A stretch of 64,000 nucleotides of DNA from Cylindrodendrum hubeiense (taxonomy: Eukaryota; Ascomycota; Sordariomycetes; Hypocreales; Nectriaceae), in the NCBI GenBank assembly GCA_014621425.1, contig JAANBB010000033.1, positions 62,001 through 126,000 on the forward strand, given 5' to 3'. The notes below the pieces were generated by a model, which was not told where the DNA came from, did not search any database, and worked only from the letters and a program-made list of their open reading frames with translations. Of this stretch, positions 45,221-56,205 are shown piece by piece (position 1 is the stretch's first letter; every line of letters starts with the position of its first letter). Both the position numbers and the translations under genes were made by a program.

Positions 45221-47314
45221 ATGGCCAATTCACTTACACTCTCGGACTCTCAGTCCCAACTCTGGAACGATGTTGTCCAGTCAATTTCCCAAAGCCTGAG
45301 CCCCGCTGATCTTCTATTGCTTCCCCTGGTTGCGCTTGGGTCTGCATATGTCATCAACCGCGGAAGCGTTTTCCCCAAGTCAGATCCATACCGGTACAAA
45401 TTCTTTGAGAGACCCCAGCAATCTTCTGGCGCCGGCGTTCAATCCCAAAGTCGGTCGCGAAACATTGCAGACGCGGTTAGTCAGAGCAATGCCGATCTGG
45501 TGGTGTTCTGGGGGTCCCAATCTGGCACAGCCGAAGGCTTTGCTCAACGACTCGCACGGGAATCTCATCAGCGATTCAAGTTGAAGCCTATCATGGCAGA
45601 CTTATCCGACTATGATGCCGAGTCCCTTGCTCGGCTCCCGGCATCAACCTTGGTCATTTTCATCGTTTCCACATACGGCGAGGGCGACCCGAGCGACAAT
45701 GCTCAAGACTTTGTCTCGTGGATGAATTCCACGGCCAAGTCATCCTTGGAGCACGTGAGGTTTGCTGCCTTTGGATGTGGAAACTCCAACTACCTATACT
45801 TTAACAAGACGGTGGATGAAGTCACAACGGCAATGTCAAAATTTGGCGCCACGCAAATCCTCCCAACAGGCAAAGGGAATGAAGCTACTCGAACTACCGA
45901 GGAGGATTTTATGGACTGGAAAGAGAAACTATTTTCTACGCTGGCTTCTGACCTTGGTCTTTCGGAACAAGAAAATGGATATGAACCTCTAGTCGATGTG
46001 GTTGAACAAGTATCAACACCCTCAGACCAACTGCACCTCGGCCGTCCCTTCCAAAAGGCAGCGTCAAAGACCCCTCTGGGAGGATTGGGCATCATACCCG
46101 TCCCTGTCATATCGAACAAGATCCTTACGCAATATGTCACCCAAGACAGGGCATGTGTTGAGGTGACAGTCGATTTGTCCGCCCATGCGCAAGTCAAGTA
46201 CAAGACCGGCGATCACATCGCCGTGTGGCCTGAAAACCCAATGGAGGAAGTGAATCGCCTCATTCGCATCCTCAAGATTGAATCGACGCGGGATACTGCG
46301 ATCAAAATTACGCAAAAGTCAGACTACGACGATGTCAAAGTGCCCAGTCTAACCACCGCCGAGGCTCTTTTCCGGTTTTATCTGGAAATATGCAGTCCTG
46401 TCCCTCGAGAGACCGTCTCAGCCTTGGCCCTGATGTCTCCCAGTGCCAAGGTGAAGGAGGCTCTAAACTCCATCAGCAAGGACCGGGATACTTATGCAAC
46501 ATTTCTGGAAAATTATCACCTCACGCTTTCTCGACTTTTAGAGTACGCTGTCAGCCTCGACCCGACTATTTCTTGGGATTCATTGCCTCTTTGCTTTGTC
46601 ATTGATGCGCTACCAACAATGCAACCGCGACTTTACTCCATCGCCAGCTCGAGAGTCACGTCCCCTCGTGCCGTGGCTCTTGCGGTTTCAGTTAAGCCAT
46701 CAACGCTACTTGGTAACCCTGACGCGATGATTCCAGGGCTCGCCAGCACGTATCTTTCAACTCAGGGGCCTTCTGGCAATTCGCCCACTGATGCGCCAAA
46801 GCTTTATGTTCAGATACGCAAGTCAACTTTCAAGCTTCCAGTGAACTCTACAATTCCTCTAGTCATGGTGGCAGCAGGAACCGGAATCGCGCCGTTCCGG
46901 GCATTTTTGCACGAAAGAGCTCGTCTCAGCTCGGTGGGTAAACAAGTCGGACCGATGATTCTATTTTTCGGCTGCCAGAACCAGGCCGACTATTTGTACG
47001 AGGAGGAGCTTGACGAGCTTCGCTTAGGCCAACTGACTGGGAAGCTCGAAGTCGTCACCGCCTTTTCCCGTGCGGGTGGCAAGAAAACGTATGTGCAAGA
47101 TATGGTCCACTCGCGAAGAAGCGATGTCACTCGGATGCTTGGAGATGACGACGCCGCGTTCTATATCTGCGGTGCGGCAACTATGGCAAAGGCGGTGGGC
47201 AATGTCCTGACCGAGGGGACGATGGAGGTCCGTGGGTGGTCTGAGACGGAGGCTCTCAACTGGAGAGCAATCAGGAAGAAGGAAAATCGCTGGTTCGAGG
47301 ACGTGTGGAGCTAG
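45221..47314 (+). CDS. NADPH-cytochrome P450 reductase
   Basis: Single exon, 697 residues. It transfers electrons from NADPH through FAD and FMN to P450s. An N-terminal anchor (LLLLPLVALGSAYVI) precedes the FMN domain (FWGSQSGTAEGFAQRLA; STYGEGDPSDNAQDF; AAFGCGNSNY), the FAD domain (PRLYSIASS; RxYS motif) and the NADPH domain (GTGIAPFRAF; FFGCQNQADYLYEEE; YICGAATMAKAV), ending in the conserved C-terminal Trp (RWFEDVWS). All cofactor motifs are intact. It is shorter in the linker than many housekeeping CPRs and lies next to a P450, which suggests a dedicated partner reductase rather than the housekeeping copy. The ATG at 45221 is chosen because it is followed by the anchor; the frame is open further upstream. 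Confidence 0.93.
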   Translation: MANSLTLSDSQSQLWNDVVQSISQSLSPADLLLLPLVALGSAYVINRGSVFPKSDPYRYKFFERPQQSSGAGVQSQSRSRNIADAVSQSNADLVVFWGSQSGTAEGFAQRLARESHQRFKLKPIMADLSDYDAESLARLPASTLVIFIVSTYGEGDPSDNAQDFVSWMNSTAKSSLEHVRFAAFGCGNSNYLYFNKTVDEVTTAMSKFGATQILPTGKGNEATRTTEEDFMDWKEKLFSTLASDLGLSEQENGYEPLVDVVEQVSTPSDQLHLGRPFQKAASKTPLGGLGIIPVPVISNKILTQYVTQDRACVEVTVDLSAHAQVKYKTGDHIAVWPENPMEEVNRLIRILKIESTRDTAIKITQKSDYDDVKVPSLTTAEALFRFYLEICSPVPRETVSALALMSPSAKVKEALNSISKDRDTYATFLENYHLTLSRLLEYAVSLDPTISWDSLPLCFVIDALPTMQPRLYSIASSRVTSPRAVALAVSVKPSTLLGNPDAMIPGLASTYLSTQGPSGNSPTDAPKLYVQIRKSTFKLPVNSTIPLVMVAAGTGIAPFRAFLHERARLSSVGKQVGPMILFFGCQNQADYLYEEELDELRLGQLTGKLEVVTAFSRAGGKKTYVQDMVHSRRSDVTRMLGDDDAAFYICGAATMAKAVGNVLTEGTMEVRGWSETEALNWRAIRKKENRWFEDVWS

Positions 47315-47756
47315 ATTGATAAACTGCCGAGGCATGACGTCCACCACCCCGCAAGGATCATGAATGTAGATTCAGGTCGGGTTCAGTGGCCACTAATGTC
47401 CCTTTTTATTACATCAGTCAGAATGAAGGACAAGGAATCCTACCTAAGTATTAGACTATAATTTCTCTTTATTTATTATTTTATTTTATGATACACCATG
47501 ATACCAAGGTTGTGGATAGTGGCGATGCTGAAATGCACACATTTGACACTTGTGGGGCACATTACTCTAGTCCGCATGGACCATCGGGTTTGATGTCCAT
47601 CCGAGGCTTACAAATCACGGCGCATCTTCATGCTCTCCACCTGGACAAATAGACTTTCATGGTCAAATTGCCTCGCGTCGCAGGGACTGAAAACTTGATA
47701 TATAGAAGGAGATCATTTTCATTCAGACTTGTGATAAAGCCAAATCTACTTACAAC
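47315..47756. other. Intergenic region
   Basis: About 440 nt. The 47455-47500 segment is very AT-rich (TTTATTTATTATTTTATTTT), consistent with the polyadenylation region of the reductase gene; a TATATAG element at 47699 precedes the next start. Confidence 0.4.
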
Positions 47757-48845
47757 ATGTCATCAACACAAGATCAAACCCAACCAAACCGGACTAGAAC
47801 AGTCTTGGTCACCGGCGCCAATGGCTATATCGGCTCTGCCATCTGCCGGGCCTTTGTCAGAGCTGGGTGGAAGACATTCGGCCTTGTTCGAAAGGCCACA
47901 GCCACGACGGAACTGATACTATCGGAGGCGATTCCTGTTGTTGGTACCTTTACCGACCATGGCTTCCTCGACGACCTGTACAAAAAGTCCCAGACGTTCG
48001 ACGCCATTGTGAGCTGCACAGAGCAGTTTCCCGGCTACGCAGCACACTTCAACGATGTGATGGGATTGGTTCGTACCCTTGCCAAGAAGAGCAACGAGAA
48101 CGGCGTCCGACCTCTCGTTCTCTGGTCATCGGGTTGCAAAGACTACGGAACTACAGTTGTCGATGGAACACCGGGCCTCGCTCCCCACACAGAAGAATCG
48201 CCGCTCACAGGACCGGAACTGCTTCGAGAGCGGACAGAGAGCTGTGTTACCATCTTCGATTACCCTGAGCTCTTCGATGCAGTTCTCCTGCGCCCGACAT
48301 GTGTCTTTGGACATTCGAGCAGCTACTACGGGGCCATGTTCGACTTCTTGGAGGAAGAAGCAGCAACAGGTGCCAAGGTGCTGAGGGTCCCCGGAAACCC
48401 AAACAGCATCATGCATGCTACGCACGTTGATGACTGTGCGGATGCGTACGTGACTCTGTCACAGCACAAGGATAGAAAAGCGATCGCAGGACAGGCCTTC
48501 AACATCTCTGGTTACCGATACGAGACTCTGCGAGAAGTGACAGAGGCATTGGCCAAGGAGTACGGGTTCGAAGGCGGGGTTGAGTTTGTCCCCGTCCCGG
48601 AGGCTCAGCCGTCGTTTCCCACTGGGCTGCACTCTGTCTTCAGCTTCAGCCAGTGGGTTGGGAGTGAGAAGATCCGGGAGGCGACTGGGTGGACTGATAA
48701 GCGGCAGCTGTTCTCGCAGAACGTCGCAGTGCATCGACTGGCCTATGAGGCATTGAAGGAGCGAGGACACGGAAACATCGCCGAGGTTCAACGAAGAATT
48801 GGGAGGGGCGAGCTGAAGAAGGTCGGATTTACACGCCAAGAGTAA
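47757..48845 (+). CDS. NAD-dependent epimerase/dehydratase-like protein (extended SDR)
   Basis: Single exon, 362 residues. The Rossmann loop TGANGYIGSAICRAF lies at residues ~19-33, and the strand IVSCTEQF plus LVLWSSGCKDYG and LLRPTCVFG match extended SDRs. MHATHVDDCADAYV is the conserved segment near the substrate pocket. The usual catalytic Tyr-x3-Lys at the position after LLRE is not visible (RERTESCV instead), so activity or mechanism may differ from standard epimerases. Substrate unknown. Transcribed in the same direction as the reductase and 440 nt downstream of it, so it may belong to the same pathway; this is inference. Confidence 0.75.
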   Translation: MSSTQDQTQPNRTRTVLVTGANGYIGSAICRAFVRAGWKTFGLVRKATATTELILSEAIPVVGTFTDHGFLDDLYKKSQTFDAIVSCTEQFPGYAAHFNDVMGLVRTLAKKSNENGVRPLVLWSSGCKDYGTTVVDGTPGLAPHTEESPLTGPELLRERTESCVTIFDYPELFDAVLLRPTCVFGHSSSYYGAMFDFLEEEAATGAKVLRVPGNPNSIMHATHVDDCADAYVTLSQHKDRKAIAGQAFNISGYRYETLREVTEALAKEYGFEGGVEFVPVPEAQPSFPTGLHSVFSFSQWVGSEKIREATGWTDKRQLFSQNVAVHRLAYEALKERGHGNIAEVQRRIGRGELKKVGFTRQE

Positions 48846-49252
48846 GATGCCTCATCTGGAGTCATTTTGCAAGCGCAACCATCGTCCCCTGTCGTCTCCA
48901 CATGGTTCGCGAACTGATTGGCTGGCGAGGCCGGCGACTATGCAAGCACAAGAACGCCACGGTAGCTGGAGAAGTGGTGCTAAGCATGGCATTGACCCGG
49001 TGATAGGACCCTCATCGACTAATGATGGATATAAAGCAAACACAGATAGTATGCGCAAGCACAACATGAACCAATCGTCACTTGATGCCTTCATTCCAGT
49101 TCTACCTGATTCTGCCTGGCCACACCGCTCGATGGGAATGTTATGTACATATGACCCCACACTGTTCCTTCAATCCTCAGCCTGACGCGCGTAAACCTGC
49201 GTCTTTTATCCTGCAAAATTACCCCAGCCGACGCCTTGATAACTATTGATAC
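48846..49252. other. Intergenic region
   Basis: About 400 nt with no gene seen; includes the promoter of the calmodulin-like gene. Confidence 0.4.
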
Positions 49253-50069
49253 ATGATGGTCAGCTATTCCGCTTACGGCAGGCGTTTCCACCGCTTAGCC
49301 GCAACCCGCTAACGCGACTTATCACACATAGGCCGCCTCCTTCAGCGTCCAGCAGATCGCCGAGTTTAGGCAAGCATTTTCTCTGTTTGTGAGTCTTCCG
49401 TAGTTGCTTTACAGCTCACACTAATACCCCAACTTAGGATGTGAATGGCGATGGTGCGTAACACCCATTCGCTAAAGTGGCTGGCGGTGGAATCAGCTTG
49501 AACCCCGGCATTGTGGACACACAGTCACTAACTCAACTCTAGGGAAGATAACGGCCAGCGAGATCGCCAACGTTATGCGCTCTTTAGGCCAAATTCTCTC
49601 CGAAGGCGAATTGCAAGATATGGTCAATGAGATCGATGTTGATAAGAGCGGCTCGATTGAGTTTGACGGTTCGTCTGAACTGTTCGTCATTCACTTATGT
49701 CAGCTAACTTGCGAAGAATTCCTAGCCATCATGACGCGGCAAAGAGATACCAACGACATTCAAGAAGACTTACTGGATGCATTCAAGGTACAATCTGGAG
49801 CCGCGTCTTCTTCGTCGTTTCCTACTGACCCCGTGCAGGTTTTTGACAAGGACAACAGCGGCACGATTTCCCGCGACGAGATACACCACGTCATGCTTTC
49901 TCTTGGCGAAAGACTCACTGAAGAAGAACTCAACGAGATGCTCAAAGTAGCTGACAAGGATGGCAACGGCACGATAGATTGTAAGTCGAATGCGACAGAG
50001 ACTTGAACTTGGTTTAACATGATGATAGATAACGAATTTGTGCACATCATGACAGACACGACAAAGTAA
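49253..50069 (+). CDS. Calmodulin-like EF-hand protein, seven exons
   Basis: Exons 49253-49258, 49332-49388, 49438-49453, 49543-49668, 49717-49787, 49839-49980 and 50029-50069 total 459 nt, about 152 residues, all in phase. It has four complete EF-hand loops: DVNGDGKITASE, DVDKSGSIEFDE, DKDNSGTISRDE and DKDGNGTIDYNE, each with acidic 1,3 and 12 positions. The linker and N-terminus (SFSVQQIAEFRQAFSLF) differ from the usual fungal calmodulin start, so it is a divergent calmodulin paralogue, not the housekeeping copy. Only the first exon is uncertain: I use ATG-ATG at 49253 spliced (donor GTCAGC) to 49332 because no ATG lies nearer in frame. The exon dispersal of calmodulin genes fits this pattern. 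Confidence 0.82.
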
Positions 50070-51409
50070 TGAAATCGATACCCATGGGGCTAGATATCCT
50101 GCTCTACATAATTATTTAAACACCAAACACGTCGCTCGATCCCTTTAGACACATATTTGAACATGCAGGTCAGAATGCAGTGCCTTCAGTAAACAGCAAT
50201 GCACCACTAGTTTCTTGACCTACCTATTCATTGATCAGATCAACGAGTTTCTATCCGAATTTCGCAATCTTGAAGAAGTTCATTTAGCGTCTTTCATTCT
50301 CTTATGGCGACACTACGATATATCAAATGTCCGTCTCAGCCAAGCCCAGGTCGTATCAATACGACGGGACAAGGCACTTTCGACGGTGACTGCCCACACC
50401 TCCATCTTAGGTACTACTTTTTGTTAGGTTACCCTTGCCTACAAAAAGTCTCAACCAGGCATTTAGTCGACCAGGAGACGAATTAAAACCCGTTTGCAAG
50501 GCCACCCAAACAACTATTCACGGTGAAGCTTTCTGCTGTTGGCCTCGGTGCCGTAGCCATTCTGACTAGCTAGGCCTCAGGCATCTTTTTTCTTCAGCCA
50601 GATTCCACTGCTTATGTTCAAGTCGTGCTCTGGCCTCCCCTAAAATATCCAAGGAGGCAGCGCTGGCAACTCTTAAGTCCTATCCTGCCCCCATCTGCCC
50701 TGGACATACCACCCCTTGGAAACGACAAAAGGGAAACCCCGATAGACATGCTATTTGGTACCAAGGAGGGGACGGCCAATATACACATAGCCAACTATTC
50801 ATGATTAGCTATAGGGGGGCTGCGATTATGAGTCTTTGACATAGCAAAGAAGGGCGGTTGAGTGTCAAATTGACACAGGATGAATAGCAATTGGAATGAA
50901 CGGGATCTAAAAGCGGCGACTTAAATATGCAGTATAACCCGGCCAATTGATTTTGTGAAAGACATTGCTTTTTTTTATGCTATGAAATGCAAAGTTGTGG
51001 CGTTCTCCAACCGCTGCACATTGTCTCAGTGTAAAATGACAGCTCAACATTTCAAGTCATCACGGGACGGGAACCGGTTCCAGGGGCTCAATAATTGAAC
51101 AGAATTAAAGTTCAATCAAATAGCTGTATTCTTGTCCAACGTGGTATTGCCTGAGACCAGAATGATGTGATAGATATGGAGGCTGGGAATAAGCACGGCT
51201 GGACAGAGCCGGAGGCACGGGATGAGGTTGAGAAGTTACGGGTTTTCAGCGCAAATATGAATCAATTTTGCCAGACGATGAGCCGTAAATTCCCAGACGG
51301 TGGTTCTTGGTGTTAAGAATTTCAGTTCTGCAATTGTCTCCAAGCCCGGAATTTGCCCATGATCGCTCATCATCCATTCCATGTCTGCGTTGCGCTTTCA
51401 TGTCTATCC
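50070..51409. other. Intergenic region
   Basis: About 1.3 kb, AT-rich in parts, with no supported gene. Short frames at 50215-50486 have no recognisable motif. Confidence 0.4.
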
Positions 51410-52165
51410 CTACAAAAGCCCACACATTGCGAGAATAACCGCGTCAGACCCTGTCTCTGCATTCGCATCACCAACGTAGCCCAATTTTCCGTCCCCAACT
51501 CCTGCAAATGCCACTGCAGTTTCTCCAGGGGTATTCACGTTATCTGGAGGAAAGACTCTGGACTCAACAGTGGAGTCCTCATTGGTCGTGTACCAGCAAT
51601 CAGCGAGCGAGACATTCCTAACAAACAACACTTTCTGGCTGTATTCCAAAAGAAGATGCTTAGCGACATTCGGACCTGTCGCTTCTTTGTTCAATGCGAG
51701 TGTCGTACGATGATATGAGCCACTCTCCCATGGGAGGCCTGCTTTGGCAAAGAACGGCTTGATTTTGTCCGGTCTAACGAAAGAGGAGAAATGCCCCGTG
51801 ATGACAGCTATCCCCCCACCGCGGACGTACTGTAGAACCGCCTCCCACACATTCGCACTCTCGTCATTGGCGACTGCCTCGTCTATGATAATCACGGCTG
51901 AGGGCCGAGGCTGTGTGGAAATCTAAGTAATAGCCGAATTCGCTTGCTTGACACGTCGAATTATCGCCCTTGAGTCAAGTGCAGCCAAGAGAGCCTCGTA
52001 TGTTTCGTCGAAAAATGACTTGTATTCGAGTGAAATCAATAAGATAAGGGGTTTTGCTGGGGTTTGGGCGGCCACGTTGCATCTGATGAGGAGGGGTGCA
52101 CTTGATGTGAAAGATGTGCTTGGTTTCTTGACAAGGTAAACGCCATAAGGATTGTTTTTATAGAG
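51410..52165 (-). pseudogene. Decayed gene of a fungal glutamine-amidotransferase-like family, in-frame stop
   Basis: The minus strand reads LILLISLEYKSFFDETYEAL to about 51940, then TAG at 51925-51923, then in the same frame STQPRPSAVIIIDEAV and continues to a normal stop at 51410. Downstream motifs (GGGIAVITGHFSSFV; FFAKAGLPWESGSYH; KLGYVGDANAETGSDAVILAMCGLL) are well kept. Both halves use one frame, no intron of reasonable length removes the stop, and no start Met is found for the upstream half, so a nonsense mutation is the simplest reading. A truncated protein from the Met at 51895 (MIIIDEAV...) is possible. The family is known to me only as an uncharacterised fungal group with a class-I amidotransferase-like fold. 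Confidence 0.5.
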
Positions 52166-53783
52166 AGATCTAGAGAGACCAGATGGAATCTACCAGAATT
52201 TGCTTAAATGTCATCGTGATCATAGTGATGTAGATGGCTCCAGAGCCGACATGATAAAAAGCAAATAACGCGCAGAAGATCCTGCTGTGACGATGGCATC
52301 ATCAACTCTTGGCAATACCTCCGTCTGTTAACGGGGACTAGTATTGATAGCAGACGCCAGCTGTTATTACACAAAAACACTAACATTAGCCCTATTTCCA
52401 TGAGCATGTCGGATCTTTCCTACAGAATTTGGTTGAATTCGAGGCAATGCACTTTGTATAGGGTAGCACTTAGAGTCTCAGGGACGTCGCAAGAACGGGA
52501 TACAGGCCTGCAGATCTAGCAAAGGGACTGGCTGACCGAGGCCCTACCTGTCATAGCTATTATGGCCGTTGAGCGCCATTTTATTCCCTCTTTGTTTGCT
52601 GTGTCGGTTGTCATTCCGATGCAGCTCGCTTCCAACCTGTCGCAAAGCTTGACGGTCACGGGACTTACCGGCGGGCGAAGTTCAACAGCATCAGCGATCT
52701 ACACACCGTTTCTCGGCATGGCGGGATGTAATGAACCTAAACAGCTCATCCGAGACCAACTGATTCACCAGCCATTCAGTGGCTTCAAGTCTGAAGCGGA
52801 TATATCCTATCAGATAACACCATAATCACTCTCAAAATTATGCCTCCTGGGATACGATTAGTTCTCCCATCAAGAGTATGTTTAGTACAAACTCCTCACG
52901 GCGCCTGGCATCATTCCTGATGGGGTTCTTTCATTTTACCAGATTCTGTCACCCAAATTAGCATGTAGCTAGGTCGTGAAGCATCGGTTAGGTGAATATT
53001 ACCATCAGTGAGGCAAGCGGATCCAAATTACCGTCATGTGGTCTCCACACGTCGCTCAGAGACCATCCGCATCATGAGCCCAGGAATGCGTATTTCGACC
53101 GCTTTGTTTCCCCAGATCATCACCTTTGCCATTCTGCACGCAGATCGGCATTGTCACAGTCGTTGTTATGGCATGCGACCTGTTGCTTGTCCGACATCGC
53201 TGGGGCATAACACGCATTGTGTAAATTTTCCCGAGTCCTGAGACATCAACCCCCGCGCACATTCCACGATCACTGACTCCTCCCTGCACGCCATTCCACG
53301 CCCCGATCCCTTCACAAGGCAAGACAAATAATGGTTAGCGGCACGGGGATTTGTTTGGCAATAAACTTAAACGAGGCTTCGGGTTTCTTATTGAGACATT
53401 AGCTCCGAGGACTTCCCGAAGTGGCCAAGCTGCATTCAACCATCGTCGTGGAATGGCGGGTCGTCCACGAGTCGGGAGCTTGGCAGCCGATGACCATGCG
53501 CACAACTCTGGCATTGTAAGAACGGCCCGAATGTAATTCAATGAGACAGCGGCAAGAGTCCCGGAAGTATGAAGGGATCCAAGAATCACCACGACAATGA
53601 ACATCTACAATTATAAAAGAGCAGTGATATTTCTTCCAGTAAACTCTCTCTTCATTCTCACCATCTTCAGTTTCTCAACACTCACTACTCTTCGCCCACT
53701 CTCTTAACATACTCTCATTCAACCCTCTTTTCTTCAGTCTTCTTTTATCAACACTTCTTTCATCTTTACAATAATCCAACAAA
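52166..53783. other. Intergenic region and promoter of the secreted repetitive protein
   Basis: 1.6 kb with no supported gene. The last 170 nt before 53784 are strongly CT-rich (CTCTTCATTCTCACCATC-type runs), as in highly expressed fungal genes, with a TATA element at 53612-53618. Confidence 0.45.
53612..53618 (+). promoter_or_regulatory. TATA box of the secreted repetitive protein gene
   Basis: TATAAAA lies 172 nt before the ATG, followed by a CT-rich leader. This is a strong core-promoter layout for a fungal gene. Confidence 0.55.
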
Positions 53784-55502
53784 ATGAAGTCCATCTCTCT
53801 TATCCTCGCCCTGCTTCTTAGCAACACCATCGCGGCCCCTGCCGGCAACACCTACGTGGCTTTGGAAGCCAGAGACGAAGCCGCTGTTCTTAATGCCGTG
53901 CTTAAAGGCACTGAGGCTAGGCGAACGGTATGTACTGCCACAAGCCTGACTCCCTCCTTGTTGATACATGTGACTATCCGGTCCGCCAATTTGTACTGCT
54001 TTTGTGATTTTGTTCTTTAGCAGAACCAGGAAGCGCTTTGATTTAATAAAGGTTTACTAACATGGGACGAAATTTAGGCCGATGTTAACCTGCTGCCACT
54101 GGAGGGCAAGCGGGCCGAGGAGGGTGTACTTATCAGCATCGCTGCTCGAGAGGCAGCGGCTGCACAGAATGCCAACGTTGTCTGCGGAATCCTTGATGCC
54201 GTTGGCAAGTTGCTCAGCGACGTCTCAGATCAGCTGGACTTGGATATTTCTGCCTCTATCGACACCGATGTGCTTCTTGGTGGCCTGACTGGCACTGTGG
54301 GTAATGTCGGCGGAGCTGTTACTGGCGTCGCTGGCGGGCTTCTGAACGCCGTGGGTGGTCTGCTCGACGGGCTTCTGGGAGGTCTACTGGGCGGCGGAAA
54401 GAGCAAAGTCAACCAAAGTCAGATTGTTGACGGGCTCTCTACAGTGGTGAATGGTCTCAACAAAGGTGGCCTTGGTGACGCTGTTACCAGCGCTCTGGGA
54501 AATGCCGCTAATCTGGGCACGATTGCCAGTGGTGTGGACACGGCTGTAAGCAACTTGGGAACCACTGCGGGTAACCTGCAGACTGCCGCTGGCAACATAG
54601 GAAACACGGCAACCAACGCTGTAAGCGGCCTCGGATCGGGAGGAGGCAACCTGGGAAACACCGCAGGCAGCCTAGGAACCGCTGTGAACAATCTGGGCAC
54701 TACGGCCGGCAGTCTCTTGGGAGGAGGCAAGACTGGCAGTGGCACCACTGGCGCTCCGGTCGACTTGGCCAATCTTGGTACTCTCTTGAGCGGAGCAGGC
54801 AAGACTGGCAGTGGAACTACTGGCACCCCGGCCGACCTGGCCAACCTCGGTACTCTCTTGAGCGGAGCAAGCAAGAGCGGAAGTGGCACAGGCGACCTGG
54901 GCAACCTTGCCAGCTTGACTAGCCTTGGTAGTCTCTTGAACGGAGGCAAGACTGGTAGTGGCAAGACTGGCACCTCAGGCGACCTGGGCAACCTGGCCAG
55001 CCTTGGCGCCCTGGGCTCACTTCTCAGTGGTAGCAGCTCGACCCAGAGCATTGGAACTAACTCGGGTTTCCTGAGCGGTCTAAAGAACTCTCTGGGTGGT
55101 CCTGGCGGCCTCGATATCTTTAACAATGCCCTGACTAGTGCTGCTACCAACGGCAAGAAGATTGATGTCCCTGCCCTCGCCAGTGTCTTGGGAGGAGGGC
55201 ATTGCTTTTGCACCCCCTCGAAGCGTGACGATTTCGAGGAGCGCGACGTATCTGAGTCTGTTTCTTTTGAGAGTGCCCCCACGAAGAGGTCGGAGAATGG
55301 TAAGTTGACCCCCATAACCGCCTTGTCAATGACGCTAACCCATCCTTCAGCTGCTGTCCTTGATGTCGTCAGCAAGTTGATGACGGCGGCTGCTGGAGAT
55401 AACAAGGAACTCCAGGCTGCAGCTCGCAAGGTGGCCGAGGCTGTCAACACGTTCCACAAAGTGGCCGAGCAGAAGCAAGCGGCAAAGGCTGCGAAGGCGT
55501 AA
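53784..55502 (+). CDS. Secreted Gly/Leu-rich repetitive protein
   Basis: Three exons (53784-53927, 54078-55299, 55351-55502) total 1518 nt, 505 residues. The signal peptide is MKSISLILALLLSNTIAA. An early segment has Kex2-type sites (EGKRAEE; later PSKRDD and TKRSEN). The centre (about residues 120-370) is low complexity: VGGLLDGLLGGLLGG, repeated GNLG/TAG runs and three long imperfect units around GKTGSGTTG with DLANLGTLLSGA (54720-55020). The C-terminus is a small helical Ala/Lys-rich domain ending KAAKA. There is only one Cys pair (HCFC). It resembles cell-wall or matrix proteins rather than an enzyme; no repeat is bounded by KR, so a RiPP precursor is not supported. The second intron (51 nt) is a multiple of three and lacks a stop. 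Confidence 0.75.
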
Positions 55503-56205
55503 ACGGCTATACGCAAGCGATATAGCATATTTTCTTTCTAGAACCTGCGGTTCACTTAAACTTTATTCCTTTTAGTCGACTTTATGATAGCTTTAAATTA
55601 TATCCTTTGTCTCATGCACTTTGATGCCTAGCCCTATAGGGCACCGGATACTCGCTTGCCGTTCACAATTGAATTTGACGACGATAACATGTCTTTGTAT
55701 TCATTATAATCAATTATCCACTACGGACATACATGGAACTGACATTCGATTTTAACAACAGATATTTGATGGCAAGATTATTTCGGCCAATTGGTCAAAG
55801 GCCAGTCGCTGAATTCCAAGACGCCTTCGGCCGAGACGAATCTCCGTGCCAAAATGCACAATTCACCGACATAACTAGCCAACGCAGGCTACATTTCTGA
55901 GACAAGGTGCCCACAATCGATCAAACCCTAGCTTTAATGAGCAGAGCGGCATTAAACAGCCGGTTGTCCATCCAATGAAACCTTGAAATTCAAGAAAACC
56001 GCCGGAAACTCGGATATACATCTGACTTTAGGAGAAACGTCCTCTCATAATGCCTCATTTTGGCTTCGGAGGAGTGATATGACTATAAATCACCGGGATC
56101 GAGTTGTCCGTTGTATGCTTTAAAAGCAGTCGTCTTGAACCCATATTGTCCAACAGCTAGACTAAAAACACAACAAAATTCTGTTCCCCCTTACAGATTC
56201 ACATC
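55503..56205. other. Intergenic region
   Basis: About 700 nt, with an AT-rich 3' region after 55540 and a TATAAAT at 56094-56100 before the FAD monooxygenase. Confidence 0.4.
56094..56100 (+). promoter_or_regulatory. TATA-like box of the FAD monooxygenase gene
   Basis: TATAAAT 112 nt upstream of the ATG at 56206. Confidence 0.45.

Noticed and set aside
52562..52825. 87-codon plus-strand frame before the secreted protein
   Set aside because: A hydrophobic start alone is not enough; no conserved motif, and the frame could be chance.
53784..55502. RiPP precursor (repeats with Kex2 sites) interpretation
   Set aside because: The repeats are not separated by KR sites, and no UstY/DUF3328-type partner was found nearby.
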